Assembly: GCA_009746045.1 (NCBI GenBank) | Contig: RPFO01000389.1 | Span: 818,440 to 882,439, forward strand | From: Mesostigma viride | Lineage: Eukaryota; Streptophyta; Mesostigmatophyceae; Mesostigmatales; Mesostigmataceae | Reading direction: 5' to 3' | DNA: 64,000 nt | Part shown: positions 51,816 through 63,192 of the stretch, piece after piece | How the letters are laid out: each line of letters opens with the position of its first letter | Position numbering within the stretch: position 1 is the stretch's first letter | The notes under the pieces: model-generated | Told to the model about the DNA's origin: nothing | The model's database searches: none | The model's input: only the letters and a program-made list of their open reading frames with translations | Translations under genes and position numbers: made by a program

Positions 51816-52637
51816 GGACCAGAATCAGACCGGGGATCGCCGCCGCGCCTGGTTGCGAGCTACTCCAAGCAGGCCGTGGACTGCCCTAGCGGCGTATCCA
51901 GACGGGAAGTCTGCGTAACCAGCGTAAACCAGACTCCAGCCTCAACTTACGTCGGTAGGTGTACGAATGTAGCCATGCCGTAAGTACAGGTAAAAGCTGT
52001 TAAAACCCTATGCCAGAGACAGCTGCTGCCAAAGTTACAGAGCAGCGGGCACCCCCGGCAGCCATAGCGGGAAGGATATTCCGGAAATTAACGGGGGCGG
52101 CATGGATGCTTATTAAACGTAGATTGACGCTTCCATATCTTGTTGCTAAGAGTATGACAAGGTAGCGTTATCTGCAATCCAATAAATGAGGCATTGTAGC
52201 GTGGATTTTCTCCAGAGCTTTACCGTGTTTGTCGTGGCAGAATGTTCCAATGCAGTAGATCAAGTGACGCCATTACTATCCATTGTTCCTTCGCATTACT
52301 GCATCTGCCAATTGATTTTCACTTAAAAGATTGATATTGCCTTGTTATGTCGCCAGGCGGACCGATATCCAGGCGAGTTACGGGCGACTCTGCTCGCCAT
52401 AAACAAGTGTAAACTGGCGAGCGGGGTCGCTGGCAACAGTTGTAACATGCAACTGGCGAGCGGGGTTTGCTGGTGTTATTTTCTTTCCTGCGAGCTGTCT
52501 TGAATCTTCCGCGTTGTCCATCGTTGGTCGATGAATGTAGGAGCGCGCGTAAAACCGGACTTGCTTTGGGTCAGGTCCCGATGGTGCATGCGTTGGTGAG
52601 CGAGAGCCCATCAAGCACGCGTTAGTGTTGGTTATGG
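51816..52637. other. No gene seen
   Basis: Short motif repetition (actggcgagcggggt twice near 52410-52465) but no coding frame with support. Confidence 0.4.
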
Positions 52638-53576
52638 TTGCATACTTGTGTTGATGATGTTATTGTTCGCTCCTGGGCAGTCATTGCCGCCATGGCCATT
52701 GCGGCTGTCCTTGTGCTGTCTTGGCTGTCCTTGCTGTCATGGCTTTCAGCTTTCATGGCTGTCATGGCTGTCATGGCTGTCATGGCTGTCATGGCTGTCA
52801 TGGCTGTCATGGCTGTCATGGCTGTCATGGCTGTCATGGCTGTCATGGCTGTCATGGCTGTCATGGCTGTCATGGCTGTCATGGCTGTCGTGGCTGTCGT
52901 GGCTGTCGTGGCTGTCGTGGCTGTCGTGGCTGTCGTGGCTGTCGTGGCTGTCGTGGCTGTCGTGGCTGTCGTGGCTGTCGTGGCTGTCGTGGCTGTCGTG
53001 GCTGTCGTGGCTGTCGTGGCTGTCGTGGCTGTCGTGGCTGTCGTGGCTGTCGTGGCTGTCGTGGCTGTCGTGGCTGTCATGGCTGTCATGGCTGTCGTGG
53101 CTGTCGTGGCTGTCGTGGCTGTCGTGGCTGTCGTGGCTGTCATGGCTGTCATGGCTGTCATGGCTATCATGGCTGTCATGGCTGTCATGGCTGTCATGGC
53201 TATCATGGCTGTCGTCGCTGTCATGGCCATTGCGGCTGTCCTTGTGCTGTCTTGGCTGTCCTTGCTGTCATGGCTTTCAGCTTTCATGGCTGTCCTTGCT
53301 GTCTTGGCTGTCATGGCTGTCATGACTGCCATGACTGCCTTGGTTGTCGCCACAAGGAGGTCATTGCATGCATTAATACTGACTAAGCGGCTTGCATCGC
53401 TGACTTGTGCCTACTTGTTTTTCTGGGTTATTTGCATAGCTGTATTGCTTGCATTGGTGGCTGTCTTTGATTGTTTGCCTTGCTGGCGCAAGTTATTGAT
53501 GGAACCTAAGCCTCTGTTGAGAGGTCACGGAGCACTCAAGTGCTGTAAAGAATGTGGGGCGATTTTTGGCAGGTAA
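52638..53576 (+). CDS. Hypothetical ORF spanning a 9-bp minisatellite
   Basis: 312 codons from ATG 52638. The middle is a 9-bp repeat read here as MAV/VAV. The C-terminal 65 residues are not repetitive: a hydrophobic stretch ([21 protein letters not shown]) likely to span a membrane, then a basic Cys-containing tail ([11 protein letters not shown]). Because 9 is divisible by three, three plus-strand phases and the reverse phase are all open across the repeat, so length alone is no evidence for coding. The unique C-terminus makes this phase the best candidate if any is translated. Confidence 0.25.
   Translation: MHTCVDDVIVRSWAVIAAMAIAAVLVLSWLSLLSWLSAFMAVMAVMAVMAVMAVMAVMAVMAVMAVMAVMAVMAVMAVMAVMAVVAVVAVVAVVAVVAVVAVVAVVAVVAVVAVVAVVAVVAVVAVVAVVAVVAVVAVVAVVAVVAVMAVMAVVAVVAVVAVVAVVAVMAVMAVMAIMAVMAVMAVMAIMAVVAVMAIAAVLVLSWLSLLSWLSAFMAVLAVLAVMAVMTAMTALVVATRRSLHALILTKRLASLTCAYLFFWVICIAVLLALVAVFDCLPCWRKLLMEPKPLLRGHGALKCCKECGAIFGR
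52680..53330. repeat. 9-bp minisatellite (tggctgtca/tggctgtcg)
   Basis: About 55 tandem units between 52750 and 53220, in blocks: tca units, then a long run of tcg units, then mixed. The array is bordered by two copies of a ~70-bp segment (gccatggccattgcggctgtccttgtgctg... at 52690 and again at 53225), giving a higher-order symmetry. Confidence 0.92.
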
Positions 53577-54109
53577 CCACCCAACATTTTTCGAATCCAA
53601 CCCTAGCCTTTGAACACCTTAGCAGGCCCCACCCGCAGCCTCAGCTAGGTATCTACTATCTAGGGATTGGCAGATTGGGGGTGTGATATCATCACCGTGG
53701 TAGGTGTTTGTTGTGCTTGCTGCATGTTTGCTGGCTTGCGTTGGCATGTCGGTGGCTTGATGGCTTTTTTGCAGGCATCATTTGCATCTCTCACGTTGCT
53801 GATGTGAACAGCCATGTCTGTGCTACATTCGGTTCACAAGTGATGTTCAGTGTTTCCATTATACCTTGGCCAGAGCTGAGCTGATGGTGCTGCGCGCCAA
53901 TAACTAGCTAGCCTGACGGCCAGCATATAAAAGTCACATGTGCTGCCTACCTCAATCCTGAACTGGCTGCCTGCATTAGAGTGTGACCATGTAATTCACT
54001 TTGTTGGAATAATGCCGTGTATCTGTGGGTTTCTCGCCCTTACTCTGTATACAACTTCTTCAAGACATCTTCTTCAAGACAACCAAGTGCACACCCAAAT
54101 TAAATTAAA
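53577..54109. other. No gene seen
   Basis: No supported frame. It ends in (aatta)n/(attaa)n simple sequence at about 54095-54122, the tail of LINE-C. Confidence 0.4.
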
Positions 54110-55322
54110 TTAAATTAAATTATAACATGCCTCCGTGGGGAGGTCATGTAGCACATATTCCATGATGGATGGGGTGGAGGAAGCCGCGTGATCGAACTAT
54201 CCTAACTCTAAGCTATCTAGAAAATCCTAACTACACTACTCATCAAAACGCCTCCGCCGCTTGGGGGGAGGTGGCTTGCCCACAGGGTCGGGCGTGTGCG
54301 CCTTGACAATCTTCTTCCACCGCGTCTTGTCCTGCATGGCAGTCCAAAGACGGGAGAGAGAGTGGATGCGGTGCTCAAACTGGGCTGGGACCACTAGGTC
54401 GTCCAGCAACATCTGAACGTAGTTCGTGACAGGTTTCCCTACCCTTTTGGGAATGTCCTCGGGGCCAGGCCAGGTCAGAATGTGCCGCCCTGGCTGGCCA
54501 AGCCGCTGGGGGCCGGCCAGACCGAGGGTGGTGTCGACCTGGCTGGTGCGAGCAAGGTGTCCTACAAATGCTATCCTACGCTGCCTAATCTCGTCCGAAA
54601 CACGAGGCATGCCATGATACAAAGACTCTGATGACGGACGCTCGGAAAAACCTACGTTAAGGACCTGTCGGAGCATCCTGTAAACCGTGCCGTCTAGCCT
54701 AGCTGCCAGTTTGGGTGGGAGGGTCTACGCCTCGGCGCCATACGTGAGCACCGTGAGGACGAGGACCTTGAAGAGCATGCGCTTGCGGTGCCCGCCCAGG
54801 CCCTTCGAGCGCCAGTAGGGTGTGAGCGAACGGAGCTTGGCCCAGGCAAGGCCGATGCGGGTGTCCACATCGTCGGCGGTGTCAGGAAGCCAGCTCCCCA
54901 ACAGCTTGAAGCGGTCGCGGAACGGGACCTCCGTCCCGTCGAGCAGGCGCGGCAGCGGTGGTTTACTGGAGGCCCCAATCACCATCGCCTCGGTTTTGAC
55001 ACTAATCTCCCGACCCCACCGCCCGCGCCTCCAGGCCCAGGCAGTCCAGCCAGGTCTGAATGTGCTCGGGGCTCTCGATGAGGGTGGTATCATCCGCATA
55101 AATCAGGTCGGCAAGGCGGTAACCAGGTCTAACCCCGCCGTGCTCTTTCACGTTAAGGACCCAAATGCTAGGCTGTTTTATTGTTGTACTTTTTATTGTT
55201 GTAGTTGATGTCCCAAGAACATAGTAATACTGCGACATACCATCTGCATATCCCATGGAGAAGTCCTCATTGCTTGCATGCCTGATTCTCCCCCCCCCCC
55301 GCCAGTTCCGGTAGAGATCCAC
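54110..55322 (-). pseudogene. LINE-C, RT C-terminal part, frameshifted
   Basis: Read from 55322 leftwards: RLADLIYADDTTLIESPEHI carries an intact YADD (about 55081-55110); then, in a second frame, FRDRFKLLGSWLPDTADDVD and LFKVLVLTVLTYGAEA; and in a third, LDGTVYRMLRQVL-like sequence continuing QRRIAFVGHLARTSQVDTTL to a basic C-terminus (PPPPKRRRRFDE) at 54236. It is related to LINE-A but clearly a different family, with an (aattaa)n 3' tail at 54095-54122 and its own tail hairpin (cctccgtggggagg). 5' truncated at about 55322. Confidence 0.75.
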
Positions 55323-55335
55323 TACATTAATTAAT

Positions 55336-55905
55336 TAGACTCGTGCTCCCGTTGGGGAGTCACGGAGCATTAACGGCCCGATGGATGGATGGGTGGGTGC
55401 AAACAGTCCTACCGGTCTAATCTATCTATATCAGCTACCTACAACCACTATCTAACAGCATTACTACCACGGCTATCTAAACAGCATCACGCTGCCCTAG
55501 TAGGGGAGCTGTCTGGCATGCCTCCCGTGGGTTCGCACACGCGGGCGCTTCCCCACAGGGGGGGGCTCGTTGTCCTCTATGACCTGGGCCCACTTGGCCT
55601 TGTCCATCATCTTCTTCCAAATCACGGAGAGGCCTAGGCCCCCCATGTCCTCTACTAGCTGTCCTTTGAAGGTGCGGGCCTAGCTTGCGGCGTCTAACAT
55701 CAGGGGGCCCGGCCCACGTCAGGAGGTGCCGGCCAGGCTGAGCTGGGCGCAGTCCTGCGGGGGGGCCACGTGAGGTGTCTACCTGGTTAGTGCGAGCTAG
55801 GTGCCCTACGAGCTGCAGGCGCCGCTGGTGATATATGGCATGCCCTGGTACAGGTCCTCATTGCGGACATGAGCAGCACTGTATCCTACATGCATCTCCA
55901 CTACA
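55336..55905 (-). pseudogene. LINE-A3, 3'-terminal fragment
   Basis: Closely matches 5733-6300: the tail hairpin block, (ggat)n, then the C-terminal coding remnant (gacctgggcccacttggccttgtccatcat). Several small deletions. It inserted next to, or into, LINE-C. Confidence 0.78.
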
Positions 55906-56727
55906 TGCATATCCACTACATGCATTGCCCTTGTGAAGCATATATCAAGAGTACCCACTATAGCTGTGCATATTAAGTGAGACAACTATGCTCACAGATG
56001 GTGCACGTAATCTCAGTTCCATTTTCTTCACGTGACTTATGTGAGACACACCACTTAAATAAGCTGCTTGCAAACCACTTGATAGAGCCTGCATATTTGC
56101 CTAATCATTACTGTGCATGATTACTGTGCATGCAGGCCGGAGCAAACTAGCTAGCCCTGTAGACAACAATAGGATATGTCGGTCAGTTGTACGCCGCTTG
56201 TCACATGCAACTTATTCAGCACGTAGACTGCGTCACGTGCATGTATGGGTTCCCGTAAGCCAGCTATAATTTCAATGAACAAGGCTACACATTCTTCCTC
56301 CCCCGTGCCAGGATCCCCCCCTTAGGCGGGTTGAACCTGAGACAGCATGGTGGTGCCGGTGCCCTGGTGCACCTAGAGCAAGGGTAGCTTACATTCCCAC
56401 CCTTGCATGAAGTAGCCTAGGATGTATTAAAAGCCATATGCCCCTTCTCAGGGATATGTGCTACATTGACTCCCAACGGAGTGATGTTCCTAATTAATTA
56501 ATTAATTAATTAATTAATTAATTAATTAATTAATTAATTAATTAATTAAGGCTACACATTAATTTCCATCTCCATGCATTCTTTATTCCATTTTTGTTTT
56601 TGTTATAATTATTACTCTTTACTTTGTCTTTATTTATTATTGTTTGTATGACTACCATTTACGTTTTCTTTTCTTTTTTCTTTCTTTGCTTTCCCTTTTT
56701 CTTTTTCCCTCTGTAATGTACATATAC
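55906..56727. repeat. Spacer with LINE-like tail (copy 2) and ATTA microsatellite
   Basis: 56360-56490 is the second copy of the tail repeat at 49880-50040. It runs into an uninterrupted taat/atta repeat at about 56493-56549. The rest is AT-rich without coding signal. Confidence 0.6.
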
Positions 56728-57344
56728 AGTTGTGAGGGTGAGAATGCCACGAATTCCGCCATGGTTCTTGCAGGAAGTTGCCTTTATTAATAACAAGGAA
56801 ACACAGACGTAAGTCACGTCACTTCCAAGACTGCACGCAGCACAGGCGACAGGGTCGCAGTGCCAAGAGAACGTGCACGCAAGAACTAGCGTCCCGGTGT
56901 GACCAAGTCACTCATATAGCTTGCTAGGGACGCGTCCAAGTATTCAGCTGCACTGTCACAGCTGAACTGTCAATCAATTGATTACACAGACTCTGGCACG
57001 CCTTTGGCGCGCAGATCTATCAATTGTCCATACGGCTAGTCCTGTGGACCTATCCGTACACTAGTCAGCATCAATTGTCTCATAGGTCCTGGCGCGCTAC
57101 AGCACGCCTACCTATCAATTGACCATCAAGTCCTGTACAAGTCCTGTCAACGTCCTGCGGACTATCAAAGTGACACTTGTACATCCTGTGTCCGTACGCG
57201 CCCACAGTGGCGCGCCGGGTACTGTCGGCACAGCCTAGGAAACGTCATAACTTTTACGTTCCTTAACCAAATGAGGCGTTCAAGGTGCCGTTGGAAAGAG
57301 CGTAACAATCTCTATCCATCTAACGTAAATCCTTTACGTTAACT
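56728..57344 (-). repeat. Copia-3 3' LTR
   Basis: 617 bp by its termini. The outer boundary was set by homology to 63924 onward and the inner boundary by the polypurine tract and AGTT terminus. Confidence 0.8.
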
Positions 57345-58294
57345 CCAATCCCTTCTTTTCTTTAGGGATCACATCCCCTGCCAGGGACCCTTGAAGTAGC
57401 TTGAAATGTCCTTCACTCCAGCTTGAAGCTTGAACAGATGTCTTTAATGGCCATTGCCATTCCCCCAGCCCTTTCTTTTAAGGAACTGGAAAAGAAACAG
57501 ATCTGCCACAGGGAAAACCATTCCATGAGAAATGGATAAAAACCTATGGAAGTGGCATTACAGAGTACCACCAGATATTAGAAGCACACAAAATTAAATA
57601 CATACAGGTTAATTCTATGAGGTCTTCTCCAGGAATTAATCCCATCACCTCGGTAGAGCCTCCAGTACAATGACCTTCTGGCGGTGAGTTACATTAATCC
57701 CAGATACTAATCCCATAAAACCCAGTACATATTCAATATAAGTACAATAAATCCATGACAATTAAAATACCACTTGACAAAGTAAGGCGTATTACAATAG
57801 TTTGCCTGTCATTCTCTCAACAGGGGTCTATTGGCGCCCGTCTTACGGCGCCCGTCTACTTGCCAGATGGTAAACTGCCACAGCAAACAAATGACAAAAT
57901 GAAACACATAGGCAACAATTAAATCCTGCCCTGGGGAACTAGGGAAGTCTGAACAGGCAAACACCTGAACAGGCCAGCTTGTAGAAACATAATACCAGGG
58001 AATCGAACCCCGCCCTATAAACCCCAGAATAAAGGTTCCCAGACCATTGTGAGAAGTATGTACAAATATACATTTCTTTTAAAATAGAATACATGGTCTG
58101 TAATGGACCTGTCAACCTTGTGTAGTCAACAGCATGAACCCCAGCCAAAACCTGGCTGTATCCTGATTAAAATCAGAGTGAGTGTACCATGGTCCATGAG
58201 CCTTAGTACAGACTAAAATACAGGTATTATGCCAGTCACAATGCTGACACTACCACACAATCTGCTCTCCAATGCCCTATAACCATGCACCAGC
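57345..58294 (-). other. Copia-3 3' untranslated region
   Basis: About 950 bp between the RNase H stop and the polypurine tract; AT-rich, no coding frame. Similar in size to the Copia-2 3' region. Confidence 0.6.
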
Positions 58295-59556
58295 TTAGAC
58301 AGCTTGCTGAGATGGGTCCATCAGAGACTGAAGAACCTTGTATTGCACTGCTGCCTTCTGCACTAGCTTGGTCAAAGCATCAGCAGGATTGTCAACCCCA
58401 GGGATATGCTCAATATTGGCCAAGGAGGACAACTCCTTAAGAAGGAGATAATCCAAGTCCCTACTTCTGGCCATCTGCCTGTGCACAAACTGCACCATCC
58501 CCATGGAGTCTGTTTTTAGAAGAGTGGTAACCTGAAGTGGCCAAGGAGTGTTAGAAGTCATCTGATGAAGCAACTCCTTCAGATAAAGGCTTGTGTGAAT
58601 GCCTTCACAAATAGCCCTGCATTCTGCCACATCACTGCTGACAGCCACCCGTTTGTGCAGGCGACTAAACCAGCTCACCAAACTCCCCAGGCCTTCCTGT
58701 CTGAGCACAAAGAGCCCTGCAGCCCTGCCCCTGACCTTGGAGACCTGCCTGCTGTCCATTGAGCTATCCACATACAGCTCCATGCAAATGGGTTGTGATA
58801 AATCCACTGCAGACAACAGAATGCCAGATGAAGCCCTGACCTGATCAGCCACCTTGGCAGACCCTAGCTCCACCAGCATGTCATCAGGCAACCTGGCTAT
58901 GACCATAAGGTCTGGCCTGGAAATGCCTGCCACCCAAGCAACCATGCCCCTCACCATGGGACACAGTGCCTGTGTGATGGTTGGAGGAAGCTTGCTAATG
59001 AGGGTCTCTTGATAATCATTGCCCCCCACCAGCAGCATACGCCACTCCCCCCCTTCTTCACCAGTGTGGCCTCCATGCCCACAAACAGCAGAGGCTCATT
59101 CTCCACCTGCCATTGCTCCCTACCCAGAGGAAACTTGGACTTAATGATGGAGATCAGCTCCTTAAGCCACGACGTGGGAGCTATCAGATGTAGGTCATCC
59201 CCGTGCAGCGAAGCATACACTGGCAGGCCTTCCCATTGCCCCAGAAACAGACAGGGGTCTACAGGAGAGACCTTCAAGTTGCAATGCTCCTTCAGGAAAC
59301 GGTTGAGAGTCTCCCTCCAGATTATTGGACTTGACCTCAGGCCCTCCAGGCCCTTGAGGATTTTAAGGAACTCCGTGTGGATGTCCCTTTTCCATACAGC
59401 AGGCACCCTAACATAGAAAGGCGTCTTGCCCTCCCACTTTTCCTGTGCCACATCTGCATCCCCTCCAGAAATGCCCTCTTGAAGTCTACCACCACTGAGC
59501 CATAGTCCAAGCCCTTGTTGAGAAGGCCTAGAAATACACACAGCAGCAGCCTCCAA
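58295..59556 (-). pseudogene. pol: Copia-3 RT C-terminal half and RNase H, frameshifted
   Basis: The frame 59556-58951 continues RT after a shift at about 59470: KWEGKTPFYVRVPAVWKRDI, LKGLEGLRSSPIIWRETLNR, and the catalytic LHGDDLHLIAP (about 59190-59212). A second shift near 59020 leads to 59038-58295: GMVAWVAGISRPDLMVIARL, then RNase H (ELYVDSSMDSRQV, ECRAICEGIHTSLYL, LKTDSMGMVQFVHRQMARSR, NPADALTKL). Both shifts lie inside conserved blocks and so are mutations, not programmed sites. Confidence 0.83.
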
Positions 59557-61730
59557 GTATCATGCAGCATGCCAGGGGTATACAACTCCTCAGCAGTGCA
59601 CTCACCAGTACCCTTGAACTCATTCAGCACTGGCCTGACATGTGGTACCTTGACCCCGTCCACCTCCTTCATCTTGATGACAAACTTGAGCTTGAGTAGA
59701 CGTCGTGCAGGAGGCAGGTCATTGACAGGTTCCACGCATTTCTTGGAGATCCAGTCCTCCCCAGATTTAATCAGACCCAGTGTGACCTGGGGACACATAA
59801 TGGGAGAGGACATGAGCTTCACCAGGCCTTGGTAGTTGATAGGGCTGTGTCCAGCAAGTGAGTGAGGACCAATGCCCAAACTGCTTGGATGACTAGCAGC
59901 TGGCAGTATGAGGTCATCAACCAAGGGCTCCTGCCCCTGGCACACTTGCACACGCTTAACCGACCTGGTTACTGCACGTGATAGGTGAGTGGTCCTGAAA
60001 TTAATCAGTGGGACCTGACCAGCCCCTTCCTTAGTCAGGAGAGAGGACGTGATCACTACCCCATCCTGGCATAGGAAATTCTGCCCCAGAAGAGCAGGTC
60101 CTTGATAGCCCTCCAAGACACAAAAAGCAGTGTCCTGTCCAAGGATAGGAATGAATACCTCACCCAGTACCTTCACGTGTACCCCGCCACTGAAGTCAGA
60201 CACAAACTGATAGCTGGGTTCAGACATGCTGTACCCTGCTGCAGCCCTGGTCCCAATGATGGAAACCTGAGAATTAGTGTCTACCTCTAAGGCAGTGTCC
60301 AGCCCCAGATTGCCATGCCACCTGAGCTTGGCTACCTTGGGCTGCTTCTTGGCCCTTTGTAGAGCCCCAATCAATCCAGCCAAACTTGTCCCCCTGGGCT
60401 TGGTTAGTGCCTTGGGCTTGACAGTTGACTCCCCAGCTGTTGACCTTGCAGCCTGTTCAACAAGTACCTCTGCAACCTGGCCAGGGCTGACAGATTCCCC
60501 TGCAACAGATGTGGTCGTTGCGTCAGTGATGTCACCTGGGACCTGAAAATCCTGCAGATCCTGTGAGCCTTGTGCCTGACTGCCCTCATTCATCAGGTTA
60601 GGCTTGACATATGACCAACTCAGCCGGTGTACATGCTTTGGTTCGTCCTCCATGCTGACCAAGCATGCGTGGCTAGCTTCATCAACCTGGGTAACCACCC
60701 CAGGACTCCAGCTACCACGTTTGCCATAAAGGCTAGGTTCCTTCCAAGCTAGGACCTTCTGACCCACTTGTGGCTCCAGCATCTTCCAACCCCGGTCCTT
60801 CTCCCTCAGCTTGGCAAAGGTGACATGTGCAGCATGTTTCCAGCCCTCCAGCACATGTGGTGGGCACAGGCCATGATATAGACCCATTGGGCTGACAGCA
60901 ACTCCATCATAGTAGAAGTTAACCCTGCTGTTCAGCTGCTGCTCCACGTTCCTCAGCCATGCACTCCTGACAAGTGCAGGTGCAGACAAGGGTACCCAGT
61001 CTTCAGAGATGATCAATTTCTTGACCTCCTGGATTGCCCTCTCGATAGCACCCTGCTGCCCATGAGCCTCCCTAGGTGTAACCAGCAACTCAGGAAGGGT
61101 AGGATCACCCTTGAGATGCTGAAACTGCATGTCCACCTGGATCCTTGTGGTAGGAAACTTGGCTCTTACATTCTGCAGGGCAGCCAGCAAGTACCTGTTC
61201 TTCATAGAAGGTAAATGCTCCAGCACCTTGTATTTCGTGTACCTGTCCACGCACACCAACAGTTGCATGCCCCTGATGTGTTGGATATCACACTGCAGAT
61301 CACCAATGCTCTGAGGTAGAGCTTTGGCATGTGATTTCCTGGGCTTGTTGGAGGACAACTGGCACTTACACCGTGAGGCAGCTTGCTGACACGCCTTAAG
61401 AAGGGGTGCCCTGCCCATACGGAAGGCAAAGTTGTTTGACAGAGAAGTGGCATGCCCAAACATGTTGTGGATTCGGGCACCCAACTCCTGGTACACAGAG
61501 GAAGCAGTCCCTGGCACAGTCAGGACTGTGCTGTCAGGTTGTCCAGCATCACCATGCTGACTTCCATCCTGTTCTGACTCAGAGCCTGAGTCACCCTGCT
61601 CATGCCCAACACCTGGACCGCCAGCAGGGACCACATGCATACCACCAGAGGCCTTCACACCCCTCTGTGGTTGTACATTGGTTTCTCTCAAAATGAGAGG
61701 TCCACCCTCGTGCCCAGCACGAGGATGCAT
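59337..61730 (-). CDS. pol: Copia-3 integrase, protease-like domain and RT N-terminus
   Basis: A 797-codon frame from ATG 61730. After a Gly/Ser-rich leader the integrase finger (HNMFGHATSL, CQQAASRCKC) and core appear: LQCDIQHIRGMQLLVCVDRY, TRIQVDMQFQ and QGAIERAIQEVKK (D-D-E). The C-terminal part has REKDRGWKMLEPQVGQKV and a conserved RGSWSPGVVTQVD block. The protease-like domain follows the integrase: ALEVDTNSQVSIIG (about 60270-60300) and VLEGYQGPALLGQNFL. The RT begins with LLKLKFVIKMKEVDGVKVPH, ELYTPGMLHDTWRLLLCVFL and VVDFKRAFLEG, after which a frameshift breaks the frame; the last ~35 codons are out of phase. Integrase and protease-like parts are the best preserved of the three families. 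Confidence 0.87.
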   Translation of the reverse strand: MHPRAGHEGGPLILRETNVQPQRGVKASGGMHVVPAGGPGVGHEQGDSGSESEQDGSQHGDAGQPDSTVLTVPGTASSVYQELGARIHNMFGHATSLSNNFAFRMGRAPLLKACQQAASRCKCQLSSNKPRKSHAKALPQSIGDLQCDIQHIRGMQLLVCVDRYTKYKVLEHLPSMKNRYLLAALQNVRAKFPTTRIQVDMQFQHLKGDPTLPELLVTPREAHGQQGAIERAIQEVKKLIISEDWVPLSAPALVRSAWLRNVEQQLNSRVNFYYDGVAVSPMGLYHGLCPPHVLEGWKHAAHVTFAKLREKDRGWKMLEPQVGQKVLAWKEPSLYGKRGSWSPGVVTQVDEASHACLVSMEDEPKHVHRLSWSYVKPNLMNEGSQAQGSQDLQDFQVPGDITDATTTSVAGESVSPGQVAEVLVEQAARSTAGESTVKPKALTKPRGTSLAGLIGALQRAKKQPKVAKLRWHGNLGLDTALEVDTNSQVSIIGTRAAAGYSMSEPSYQFVSDFSGGVHVKVLGEVFIPILGQDTAFCVLEGYQGPALLGQNFLCQDGVVITSSLLTKEGAGQVPLINFRTTHLSRAVTRSVKRVQVCQGQEPLVDDLILPAASHPSSLGIGPHSLAGHSPINYQGLVKLMSSPIMCPQVTLGLIKSGEDWISKKCVEPVNDLPPARRLLKLKFVIKMKEVDGVKVPHVRPVLNEFKGTGECTAEELYTPGMLHDTWRLLLCVFLGLLNKGLDYGSVVVDFKRAFLEGMQMWHRKSGRARRLSMLGCLLYGKGTSTRSSLKSSRAWRA

Positions 61731-61918
61731 GGGTCAGACATTCTTACAGCTGCATCAGCTGTCAAGGACGTCTTCATAGGAACCTGTACCTCTCCAGGTG
61801 ACCTGGGGCCACACTGAACCTGGAGATCACCCTCTTGTTGCCCAGATATAAAATCTGCATTGGAGCACCTGGCCTCCCCCTTGGGTGAATTAAGGTGTGT
61901 AGGGGTTGCCTCAGACAG

Positions 61919-63027
61919 TCACTGCTCCTTGTTGTCTTCTTGCTGACTGCCCTTTGAAGGCTGGCCTGCCTGGGACTTGTTGTTGTTCTTCTTGTTGTTG
62001 TTGTTATTCTTGTTGCTGCCCTGGCCCTGGGACTTCTTGAAGCTGGGACACTCCTTCTTGATGTGCCCCCACCCCTTGCACAGGTAGCATTGTATCTTGG
62101 ACTTGCCCTGGCCACTGCCCCCATTGTCAGACGCGTTGCCCTGCTTGGGCTGACCACCCACCCGCCTGAACACCGACTTGGAGTGTGACCTCCTGTCAGA
62201 ATCAGGTGAATGATCTCCCTTGCGCTTGTTATGGTTGCCCCTACGCCCTCCTTGGCTTCGGTCAGCCTCAGACGTCTTGGAGCCACCCTGGGTACGCCCG
62301 CCTGCCTGGGTAGCCTTCACTGCTGGCACTCCACCCTCAAACAGCTCCTCTGCCTCGAGTGCTTGTTTAATGATGACCTTGTAGGCCTTCAGGGTAGAGT
62401 GTGGGGCACACATGACTTTTAAGGAGCCACGTGTCGCCTTATCCAGCCCAGAAACCTTGAGCCAGTTGGTTAGGGCTATGTTATCAGCGACATTAAAGCC
62501 GTGAGCCCTGCCCTCCTCAACCATCTTACAATAGTTGAGAAAGTTCTGGATCAGGTCCCCCTTGACCTCCCACCCTGGTATTTATCCTGCCAATGGATCC
62601 CCACTTTCTTCCTCTGATCCTCCAGCAGCTCCTTCAGCTCAGCCACGTACAGTGCCCAGGCCTTATTGGCCTTTTACTCCCTGGTTAGGTCCTTAATCTG
62701 GTCAGTACACTTGCCAAAAGTGCTACTGCCTATCCAGATTTGATAGTAATTTGTACCACCGTACAAGCTAGGGAACCCTTCCAATCCCTCCACAAACTCT
62801 TCAGCCTGCTTAGGCTTGGAGTCTGAGGTTACAGGCTGCAACTGATTGACAATTAAAAGACCCTGTGTGGTAAGATCAAAGCCATGAATAGCTTGTGCAT
62901 TATTATTATTGTGAGGAAGGTTGGTAATCTCTCCGGTAAGCCCCACGTCATCTACGTGAGCGGTTCCACTACCAGCACCCCCATTATTCCCACTGGCTGG
63001 ACCCTTGCTACGGCGTCCCTCAGCCAT
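61919..63027 (-). pseudogene. gag: Copia-3 Gag with CCHC knuckle, one stop and one frameshift
   Basis: ATG 63027 opens MAEGRRSKGPASGNNGGAGS and reads to an in-frame TAA at 62674. The same frame continues (KANKAWALYVAELKELLED...) to about 62560, where a shift leads to VEEGRAHGFNVADNIALTNW and ALEAEELFEGGVPAV. A basic linker, one knuckle (CYLCKGWGHIKKEC) and an Asn/Lys/Gln-rich tail end at 61919. The layout equals that of Copia-2 Gag. Confidence 0.8.
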
Positions 63028-63192
63028 CCTGCACTACCAGCTATTCAAAGAACACCTTAACAAAGCAGCAGAAAATATGTACAAAATTTTTGTGTCGCAC
63101 TGCCGCCTGCGCCGGTGTCGCCCGCCCCGCGAATTGCCGCTGAAAATTCGACAAAAAAATGTCGACGAGTACTGCAAAGAAAATTAGGCCGA

